Source: Candidatus Poribacteria bacterium
Lineage (GTDB): Bacteria > Poribacteria > WGA-4E > WGA-3G
Length of the DNA stretch: 5,863 bases
Assembly: GCA_009835515.1 (NCBI GenBank)
Contig: VXXH01000460.1
Coordinates: 1 to 5,863, forward strand
Direction of reading: 5' to 3'
Shown here: piece after piece, positions 1-5,271 of the stretch
Position numbering within the stretch: the first letter of the stretch is position 1
Layout of the letters: every line of letters starts with the position of its first letter
Notes under the pieces: model-generated
Databases searched by the model: none
Told to the model about the DNA's origin: nothing
What the model saw: only the letters and a program-made list of their open reading frames with translations
Made by a program: the position numbers and the translations under genes

Positions 1-24
1 CCATCTTCTTTTATTGTGTAAATT

Positions 25-34
25 TTAACGTTAA
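25..34. other. 10-bp perfect palindrome upstream of the promoter
   Basis: TTAACGTTAA reads the same on both strands. It lies in AT-rich non-coding DNA about 55 bp upstream of the putative -35 box of the dehydrogenase gene. The position would suit an activator or upstream-bound regulator, but a palindrome of this length and AT content can occur by chance. No second copy was seen in the window. The rest of 1-89 shows no gene and nothing else recognisable. Confidence 0.2.
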
Positions 35-89
35 TCGAATAGATTTGTCCAAGTGAATGTTGAGAGCAATTGAAAAATCTGGATTATAC

Positions 90-118
90 TTGATATGGAA
101 GCCCGCCTTTGCTACAAT
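90..118 (+). promoter_or_regulatory. Sigma70-type promoter for the dehydrogenase-transporter pair
   Basis: A -35 box TTGATA (90-95) and a -10 box TACAAT (113-118) are separated by exactly 17 bp. A TG at 110-111, one base before the -10, gives an extended -10 element. Each box differs from the TTGACA/TATAAT consensus by one base. Transcription would begin near 125, leaving a leader of about 25 nt with a Shine-Dalgarno GGAGAG at 139-144 before the ATG at 151. A weaker alternative (TTGAGA at 60-65, TATACT at 85-90, 19-bp spacer) is less likely. The call rests on consensus matching alone. Confidence 0.65.
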
Positions 119-150
119 AGGCACTGAATTCATATTTTGGAGAGAATGTT

Positions 151-1179
151 ATGCAGGAAATTGTGGTAGATTCAGCGCGGTTACAAGACTTTGCTCGGAC
201 GCTTTGCGAAAAGGCAGGATTGCGCTCCGAAGATGCTGAGACAATCGCGAAACATCAGGTGCAAACCGATTTGCGGGGTGTGCATTCACACGGCACACGC
301 GCGTTGCCCGGTTATCTCAACCTCGTTCTTGATGGTAAGATGAACCCGAAACCCGAACTCCACATTGCGACAGAGGGACCGAGTTTCGCTGTCGTTGAGG
401 GAGATAACGGCATGGGGCATTTGGCAAGCACACGCGCTATGGAGACAGCAATAGCGAAAGCGGAGACCACCGGTATTGCCGCGGCAGGGGTACGTAATGC
501 TGGGCATTTTGGTGCGGCTGCATGCTATTCGATTATGGCGGCATCAAACCGGATGATCGGGTTCTCGACAACAAATACAGGTGGTGCCTCTATTGTAGCA
601 CCCGGTGGTGCGGAGGCGGTAGTCGCTAACAACGCGATGAGCTACGCGCTGCCTACTGGGGATAGGCATCCGATTGTTCTGGATATGGCGTGCGGCGTTT
701 CCGCATGGGGGAAGATCGGTACACTTCGGATGTATGGCAAACCGATTCCAGAAGGATGGCTCATAGACGATACTGGACAACCCACGAGCGATCCGGACAA
801 GGGACGGTTCTTAGCACCCGCAGCGGGACCCCGCGGTTACGGTTTGGCACTCATCATGGGCATTCTCGCCGGTCCGCTGAGCGGTGGCTTGATGGCGTGT
901 AATAAATCGGGGGATCCCTCTGAACACTTCTTTTTCGCGCTGAACATTTCGAGTTTCACAGATTACGACGGTTACGTTGAAGAAATTCAGCAAGGCATTG
1001 GCAAGATACACGCCTCGAAAACGGCAGAAGGCGTGGAACAGGCATATCTCCCCGGTGAGATCGAGTGGAATAACTACGACAATTATCTCGAAAATGGCAT
1101 TCCGATCCATGTGAATCACTTACAAGGACTCGCTGGCATCTCTGAGAAATTAAATGTCCCTATCTGTTGGGAATGGTAA
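151..1179 (+). CDS. Ldh2-family malate/lactate-type 2-hydroxyacid dehydrogenase
   Basis: This 342-residue protein belongs to the Ldh2 family of NAD(P)-dependent oxidoreductases (malate, L-lactate, L-sulfolactate, ureidoglycolate and diketogulonate dehydrogenases), soluble cytoplasmic enzymes that interconvert 2-hydroxyacids and 2-oxoacids. Family signatures appear in order: DLRGVHSHG at residues 40-48, GHLA at 89-92, RNAGHFG at 115-121, a TTNTGG loop at 140-145, YALPTG at 165-170, IPEGW at 199-203, GYGLAL near 229-234, LAGPLSGG at 239-246 and PGE at 301-303. Length is normal for the family, so the gene is intact. The start is fixed by GGAGAG at 139-144, six bases before the ATG, and by the usual N-terminal helix. 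Several conserved boxes are altered: ANNA at 159-162 where relatives have GTNP, DMACG at 178-182 where DMATS is usual, and RGYG at 228-231 instead of KGYG. The substrate cannot be read from the sequence. The transporter gene begins 28 bp downstream on the same strand, suggesting one transcript. Confidence 0.9.
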   Translation: MQEIVVDSARLQDFARTLCEKAGLRSEDAETIAKHQVQTDLRGVHSHGTRALPGYLNLVLDGKMNPKPELHIATEGPSFAVVEGDNGMGHLASTRAMETAIAKAETTGIAAAGVRNAGHFGAAACYSIMAASNRMIGFSTTNTGGASIVAPGGAEAVVANNAMSYALPTGDRHPIVLDMACGVSAWGKIGTLRMYGKPIPEGWLIDDTGQPTSDPDKGRFLAPAAGPRGYGLALIMGILAGPLSGGLMACNKSGDPSEHFFFALNISSFTDYDGYVEEIQQGIGKIHASKTAEGVEQAYLPGEIEWNNYDNYLENGIPIHVNHLQGLAGISEKLNVPICWEW

Positions 1180-1207
1180 ACGAAACAGAAGAAAATAAGG
1201 GGTAAAT

Positions 1208-2704
1208 ATGGCAGATACTAATGAACGTGTAGCGGGTGGTACGCTTCCCGATTGGGATGTTGCCGAACTGCCCGAACCACCGAAATATCAATTTGGGAAA
1301 GCGTTCCGAAGCATCTTAGGTCCCGGTATTATTGCGTTAGGGGGTTCAATCGGGAGCGGTGAATGGTTGTTGGGGCCCGCAATTACTGCGCAATACGGAG
1401 GGAGTCTACTCTGGATCGCGACAATCGCTATTCTGCTTCAGGTAGTCCTGAACACAGAAGCGATCCGCTATACGCTTTACACAGGCGAACCGATGTTGAG
1501 CGGCTACATGCGCTGTAAACCGGGCGCGCCATTTTGGGCATCTTTCTATTCGGGCATTAACTTTTTTGGGATTTGGCCGGGTTGGGCGATGACCGCTGCG
1601 ACGGCGCTCGCTGCGGCATGGATCGGTTATATGCCACAAGATGCGGATAGTGGAACGGTGCGTCTATTCGCATATTTTATCTTTTTCGCGTGCTTAGGGA
1701 TCGTCCTGTTCGGTGGAAAGATTTACAATGCCCTTGAGAAGGTGCAGCTTTTCATGGTGATCTGGATTATCAGTTACCTTGTTATTATTGACCTATTTAT
1801 GGTGCCACCACGCGTGTGGTGGACTGCTATCAAAGGGTTCTTTAGTTTCGGTGCATTGCCCGCCCCAGGACCAGATGGACAGGTCAATTGGCTATTGCTT
1901 GGTGCGTTCGCGGCTTACGCCGGAAGTGGCGGCTTAGGCAACGTCACAATCACCAACTACGTCCGCGATAAAGGGTGGGGCATGAGCAGTCTCGTGGGTG
2001 CAATCCCATCCATGATCGGTGGACAGAACGTGACCCTCTCACACTGGGGCAAGGTGTTTCGCATCTCACCAGAAAACCTCAAACGGTTCAAAGAGTGGTG
2101 GAAATATGTCCGATTTGAGCAGTACGGTATCTGGATGCTCGGGTGCTTTGTTGGTATCGCGCTCCCTGCGATGCTGACATTGGCATTTGTACCGTCGGGA
2201 CAGGAGATGGATCAGTGGTCGGCGGCGGGCTTCCAAGCGGAAGGCCTCGCTGAAAAAGGCGGTAGAGTGATGTGGTATCTCACACTACTGTGTGGTTTCT
2301 GGGTGCTGTTCTCAACACAACTCGGTGGTGTGGACGGTGTACCTCGGACTTATACCGATATTATATGGACAGGATTGAAACGTGCGCGAAACCTCGGTGA
2401 ACACAACGCAAAATGGATCTATTATCCGATTCTCGGGGTCTATATCCTGTGGGGTGTTATCGCGATGTATCTCGCGAAGCCGTTCTTTATGATCTTGGTA
2501 TCGGCGACGATCGGTGGGTATCTATTGGTGATTACGGCGTTACATACGCTTTACGTCAACCGGAAGTTTTTACCCAAGGAGATACAACCTCCGATATGGA
2601 AACAGATTGGACTCGTATTGTGCGCAGGATACTATTCGATTTTTGGGACGATTACTGTCTATCAAAAGGTGATTGTGCCTTATGTTTTCCCGATTTTTGG
2701 ATAG
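1208..2704 (+). CDS. Nramp-superfamily membrane transporter lacking the canonical metal-binding motifs
   Basis: A 498-residue inner-membrane protein with about 11 hydrophobic helices, roughly at 36-58, 65-88, 109-138, 152-172, 178-199, 228-250, 304-328, 352-370, 403-422, 427-448 and 464-488, after a 35-residue polar N-terminus. The GPG at 38-40 opening helix 1, the broken helices 1 and 6, and the overall spacing match the LeuT-fold Nramp family (proton-coupled Mn2+/Fe2+ importers). However, the helix-1 signature DPGN is replaced by GSGE (49-52, followed by W53), and the helix-6 MPH motif is replaced by about LGN (243-245) within a glycine-rich AGSGGLGN stretch. The aspartate, asparagine and methionine that bind metal in true Nramps are therefore absent, and the cargo is probably not Mn2+/Fe2+ by the standard mechanism. 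The start follows AAGGGG at 1197-1202 with a 5-base spacer. It probably shares the upstream dehydrogenase's promoter. I am sure of the superfamily but not of the substrate. Confidence 0.82.
   Translation: MADTNERVAGGTLPDWDVAELPEPPKYQFGKAFRSILGPGIIALGGSIGSGEWLLGPAITAQYGGSLLWIATIAILLQVVLNTEAIRYTLYTGEPMLSGYMRCKPGAPFWASFYSGINFFGIWPGWAMTAATALAAAWIGYMPQDADSGTVRLFAYFIFFACLGIVLFGGKIYNALEKVQLFMVIWIISYLVIIDLFMVPPRVWWTAIKGFFSFGALPAPGPDGQVNWLLLGAFAAYAGSGGLGNVTITNYVRDKGWGMSSLVGAIPSMIGGQNVTLSHWGKVFRISPENLKRFKEWWKYVRFEQYGIWMLGCFVGIALPAMLTLAFVPSGQEMDQWSAAGFQAEGLAEKGGRVMWYLTLLCGFWVLFSTQLGGVDGVPRTYTDIIWTGLKRARNLGEHNAKWIYYPILGVYILWGVIAMYLAKPFFMILVSATIGGYLLVITALHTLYVNRKFLPKEIQPPIWKQIGLVLCAGYYSIFGTITVYQKVIVPYVFPIFG
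1805..1822. other. GC-rich inverted repeat inside the transporter gene
   Basis: CCACCAC at 1805-1811 and GTGGTGG at 1816-1822 pair perfectly around a 4-base GCGT loop. The hairpin lies in the coding sequence for the loop after helix 5 (residues near PPRVWW) and has no T-tract after it, so it is not a terminator. It is probably a by-product of the codons for Pro-Pro and Trp-Trp. Confidence 0.25.
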
Positions 2705-2737
2705 ATGAGGCATCGGGGCTACAAATCCCTCCTACAA
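2705..2737. other. 33-bp convergent junction with at most a weak hairpin
   Basis: This is all that separates the stop codon of the transporter from that of cobA-hemD on the opposite strand. A weak stem can be drawn from AGG (2708-2710) plus GGG (2716-2718) with CCC (2727-2729) plus CCT (2731-2733), with an asymmetric internal bulge. No T-run follows on either strand. I therefore do not call it a terminator. Transcription from one or both sides may end inside the opposing gene or depend on Rho. Confidence 0.3.
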
Positions 2738-4273
2738 TTAAGAAGACAGATTGCAATAAGCCGCAATAACCGCTTCTACAAGGCTCTCTATTGTGGCTTT
2801 CTCTGCAACCATATCAACCTGTATTCCATGTTCTATCGCTGTTTTCTGTGTCTCTGGCCCGATGACTGCGACTTGCACATCCGCCAGTAAGGTCTTAGGG
2901 TGTGCAGGGAACATTTCCAAGAAATTGGTGACTGTGGAGGAACTGGTGAATGTGACGAGGTCAATCCTACCGTCCAAGAGATCCGTTTCAATTTCATCTC
3001 GCTTTTTCTCGCCATCGCTTGCGACCTTGACGGTATCGTAGAGCGGAACATCGTTAACATGTGCCCCTCTGTCGCGCAAACCCTTCGGGAGATCTGCTGT
3101 AGCGATTTTTGCACGTGGTAGCAGGATTTTCTTTCCGCTGATGTCTTCTATTTCAGCGGCAATAGCACTCCCACGGGAGTGCGTCGGAACAAAGTCAGGC
3201 TGAATACCGATGTCGTTGAGTGCCTCAACCGTTTTCGGACCCACCGCACAGATTTCGATGCCACCGAACGTGCGTACATCCTTCCCATTTTCCCGCAAGC
3301 GTTCATAGAAAATCTCAACAGCATTGACACTCGTAAAGATAACCCAATCATATTTGTCAAGCGGGGGCACGTCTACTCGCTCAAGAGGCTGGATCTTTAT
3401 AGTAGGAAACTGGATGACCTCTGCACCGTTTGCTTCCAGGCGGTCAGCGAATTCACTTGCTTGTGCGCGGGCGCGTGTGACAAGAATTCGTTTCCCAAAA
3501 AGCGGCTTAGTATCAAACCATCGGAGATGCTGGCGTAGCCGGTTCACCTCCCCGACAACGATAACAGCAGGGCTTTCGAGTTGGACTGCCGCCACCTTTG
3601 ACACAATATCGGCGAGGGTGCCTTGGACGACTCGCTGTTGCGATGTTGTGCCAACACGCACTAAACTAACAGGTGTTGCCGGATGCCTACCGTGTGTTAC
3701 CAACCGTTCCACAATCTGGCGGAGGTGCGCAACCCCCATATAGACGACAAGCGTATCTACTGCAGTGGCGAGTTGTTCCCAATTGATATTTGAATCTGAT
3801 CGCAGTGCGGCGGAATGTCCGGTCACAAACGCGACCGATGATGCGTAATCTCGGTGCGTGACGGGAATACCTGCATAAGCGGATGCGGCAATCGCAGAGG
3901 TGATACCGGGAACTATCTCAAATGGAATGCCTGCTTCGGTGAGTGCCATCGCCTCTTCGCCGCCACGCCCAAAGATATAGGGATCTCCACCCTTGAGGCG
4001 GACGACAATTTTACCGACTTTTGCGTGTTTAACAAGTAACTGATTGAGTTCGGTCTGGCGTGTCGCTCGGATTCTTGGGTCGGGTGCCTTGATTTTTTCG
4101 GTGTGCGTGGGACAGTGTTCCAATAACGCATCGTTCAACAACAGATCATAGATGACGACATCGGCGCGCTGAAGGCACTCGACACCTTTAAGTGTGATCA
4201 GATTTTTATCACCAGGACCGGCACCTACGATGTAGACGATACCTGTAGGTAATTTATTCACAGACGCGTTCAT
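2738..4273 (-). CDS. cobA/hemD: Fused uroporphyrinogen-III C-methyltransferase / uroporphyrinogen-III synthase
   Basis: A 511-residue cytoplasmic bifunctional enzyme. Residues about 10-250 are the SAM-dependent CobA/SUMT domain, which methylates uroporphyrinogen III at C2 and C7 to give precorrin-2. It shows GAGPGD at 17-22, VVRLKGGDP at 90-98, FGRGGEE at 101-107, PGITS at 122-126, GIPVTHR at 135-141 and TGH at 151-153. Residues about 260-505 are HemD, which cyclises hydroxymethylbilane with inversion of ring D. It has two lobes, with GKRILVTRA at 260-268, VIFTSVNAVE at 311-320, AVGPKT at 343-348, LLPRA at 384-388, VTFTSSSTV at 440-448 and IGPETQ at 471-476. Both halves look complete. The ATG overlaps the hemC stop by 4 bp (ATGA), implying translational coupling, and AAGGGG lies seven bases before it inside hemC. 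The CysG-type dehydrogenase/ferrochelatase part is absent, so siroheme or B12 completion must be encoded elsewhere. The CobA stretch around residues 60-72 (KIKAPDPRIRATRQ) differs from the usual GKR.G.H...Q pattern. Confidence 0.95.
   Translation of the reverse strand: MNASVNKLPTGIVYIVGAGPGDKNLITLKGVECLQRADVVIYDLLLNDALLEHCPTHTEKIKAPDPRIRATRQTELNQLLVKHAKVGKIVVRLKGGDPYIFGRGGEEAMALTEAGIPFEIVPGITSAIAASAYAGIPVTHRDYASSVAFVTGHSAALRSDSNINWEQLATAVDTLVVYMGVAHLRQIVERLVTHGRHPATPVSLVRVGTTSQQRVVQGTLADIVSKVAAVQLESPAVIVVGEVNRLRQHLRWFDTKPLFGKRILVTRARAQASEFADRLEANGAEVIQFPTIKIQPLERVDVPPLDKYDWVIFTSVNAVEIFYERLRENGKDVRTFGGIEICAVGPKTVEALNDIGIQPDFVPTHSRGSAIAAEIEDISGKKILLPRAKIATADLPKGLRDRGAHVNDVPLYDTVKVASDGEKKRDEIETDLLDGRIDLVTFTSSSTVTNFLEMFPAHPKTLLADVQVAVIGPETQKTAIEHGIQVDMVAEKATIESLVEAVIAAYCNLSS
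3135..3182. repeat. Two adjacent inverted repeats within the hemD half
   Basis: CCGCTGA (3135-3141) pairs with TCAGCGG (3153-3159) across an 11-base loop. Five bases on, GCACTCCC (3165-3172) pairs perfectly with GGGAGTGC (3175-3182) with only AC between. Both lie in the codons for residues around 364-382 (HSRGSA through DISGKK), between the two lobes of the synthase. No T-run follows on either strand, so these are not simple terminators. They might fold in the cobA-hemD mRNA, or be chance products of codon choice. Confidence 0.4.
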
Positions 4274-5199
4274 CTCAATGCCCCTTGCGTCGTCAGCAAT
4301 CCAGTTGCACCACCTTCCCGGAGTTTTTCGGCAACAACTTCGCCTAAATGTTCGGCAGCGTTTGGTGCCGCTTTCGCGCTCTTCACAATACGTAGGGCAC
4401 CTTCTGGATGACAGACCACACCGATAAGCGAGAGTTCATCATCAACATGTTTGGCGTACGCACCAATCGGTACTTGGCATCCACCACCGAGACTTTTCAA
4501 CGCGGATCTTTCAGCGGTAACTTCTGCCACTGTCTTCTGATCGTTCAGGGGTTCAAGTAGGGTTTCAAGAGCAGTATCGCCTTCACGTGCTTCAATCGCG
4601 AGTGCTCCCTGCCCAACGGCTGGTACCATCCGCTCCACATCAAAGAATTGTGTGATAACTTCCGGCTTACGGAGACGGTTGATACCGGCAGCGGCAAGGA
4701 TAATTCCATCAAGCCCGGTTTCGTGAAGTTTGCGCAACCGCGTATCTATATTGCCTCGGATATCAACGACCTGTAAATCCGGACGTATATGGAGGATTTG
4801 TGCTTTTCGACGCGGACTCGTGGTGCCAATTGTCGCGCCATTGAGCAAGTCTTCCAAGGGGAGCCCAGAGGCGGTGATGAGTACATCGCGCGGGTCTTCG
4901 CGTGTCGGAATAGCGGCGATACAAAGCCCTTCGGGTAGTTCTGTTGCGAGATCTTTCAAACTATGCACAGCAAGATCAATAACTCCTGCTAAGAGTGCGT
5001 TTTCTATCTCTTTGGTAAAGACCCCTTTGCCGAGTCCAACTAATGAACGGTCTGGAATCGTGTCCCCGGTAGTTTTGATGATCTTGAGATTGACTTCGAG
5101 ATCGGGAAAAAGGCGTTCCAACTGATCTTTGACGAATTGTGCCTGCCAAAGTGCGAGTTGACTACCACGGGTACCGATTACAAGCGAGTTGTGCATCAT
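4270..5199 (-). CDS. hemC: Hydroxymethylbilane synthase (porphobilinogen deaminase)
   Basis: This 309-residue cytoplasmic enzyme joins four porphobilinogens into the linear tetrapyrrole hydroxymethylbilane, which the downstream HemD domain cyclises. The start IGTRGSQLALWQA (residues 8-20) is the family's N-terminal signature. HSLKD at 79-83 carries the catalytic aspartate (D83, equivalent to E. coli D84). TTSPRRKAQ at 126-134 and DIRGNIDTRLRKL at 146-158 supply the conserved arginines of the substrate and cofactor pocket. Cys241 in GGGCQVPIG (238-246) is the attachment site of the dipyrromethane cofactor. Length and motifs are those of a complete, active enzyme. Two consecutive ATGs open the gene (5199 and 5196). 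The ribosome site is weak (GGAAA about 12 bases upstream), so the precise start is a little uncertain. The stop overlaps the next gene by 4 bp. hemA lies 58 bp upstream, so hemC is probably expressed from the hemA promoter outside the window. Confidence 0.97.
   Translation of the reverse strand: MMHNSLVIGTRGSQLALWQAQFVKDQLERLFPDLEVNLKIIKTTGDTIPDRSLVGLGKGVFTKEIENALLAGVIDLAVHSLKDLATELPEGLCIAAIPTREDPRDVLITASGLPLEDLLNGATIGTTSPRRKAQILHIRPDLQVVDIRGNIDTRLRKLHETGLDGIILAAAGINRLRKPEVITQFFDVERMVPAVGQGALAIEAREGDTALETLLEPLNDQKTVAEVTAERSALKSLGGGCQVPIGAYAKHVDDELSLIGVVCHPEGALRIVKSAKAAPNAAEHLGEVVAEKLREGGATGLLTTQGALR
4281..4286 (-). promoter_or_regulatory. Ribosome binding site of cobA-hemD, inside hemC
   Basis: On the minus strand this reads AAGGGG and sits seven bases before the ATG at 4273, within the last codons of hemC. 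It is the same hexamer that precedes the transporter gene at 1197-1202. It supports the ATG at 4273 as the true start and allows both re-initiation after the hemC stop and independent initiation. Confidence 0.7.
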
Positions 5200-5200
5200 A

Positions 5201-5271
5201 GAAGTTAACAGTTTCCAGTTAAAGAGATGCTATATTAACCTAATACTTCTTAACTGGTTATTGGTTACTGG
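5201..5271. repeat. Inverted pair of heptad-periodic arms between hemA and hemC
   Basis: The left arm (5201-5222) reads in sevens on the plus strand: GAAGTTA, ACAGTTT, CCAGTTA, then A. The right arm (5250-5271) reads T, then TAACTGG, TTATTGG, TTACTGG. The inner ends are a perfect 8-bp inverted repeat, CCAGTTAA (5215-5222) against TTAACTGG (5250-5257), separated by 27 bp. Over the full 22 bases the arms match at 15 positions when one is reverse-complemented. The right arm runs through the hemA stop codon (5258-5260) and encodes the last residues, TSNQ. In the transcript the 8-bp core could form a hairpin just before hemC, with the second arm ending 1 base before the hemC ATG. No strong promoter or terminator was seen in the 58-bp gap. 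Confidence 0.6.

Noticed and set aside
1..150. Riboswitch or small RNA in the leader of the dehydrogenase gene
   Set aside because: The predicted leader is only about 25 nt and no conserved aptamer pattern or stable long stem is visible.
57..239. Small plus-strand open frame of 60 codons before the dehydrogenase
   Set aside because: It overlaps the promoter and the first codons of the real gene in another frame, lacks a convincing ribosome site, and its product resembles nothing I recognise.
2413..2769. 118-codon plus-strand frame crossing the end of the transporter
   Set aside because: It is an out-of-frame shadow of the transporter gene that runs into the end of cobA-hemD. There is no sensible protein pattern or ribosome site.
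3179..3743. Two plus-strand frames of 119 and 139 codons opposite cobA-hemD
   Set aside because: Both are antisense to a clearly conserved enzyme. The products are rich in Arg, Thr, Ser and Cys, typical of shadow translation.
4730..5125. 131-codon plus-strand frame opposite hemC
   Set aside because: It is antisense to the conserved hemC core with biased, low-information composition. hemC explains this DNA fully.
5200..5257. Separate promoter for hemC in the hemA-hemC gap
   Set aside because: AT-rich hexamers such as TAATAT occur, but none has a -35 partner at the right spacing. Read-through from hemA is simpler.
5201..5271. Heptad repeats as a CRISPR array or attachment site
   Set aside because: The units are only 7 bases, contiguous and without spacers, and no integrase, cas gene or tRNA is nearby.
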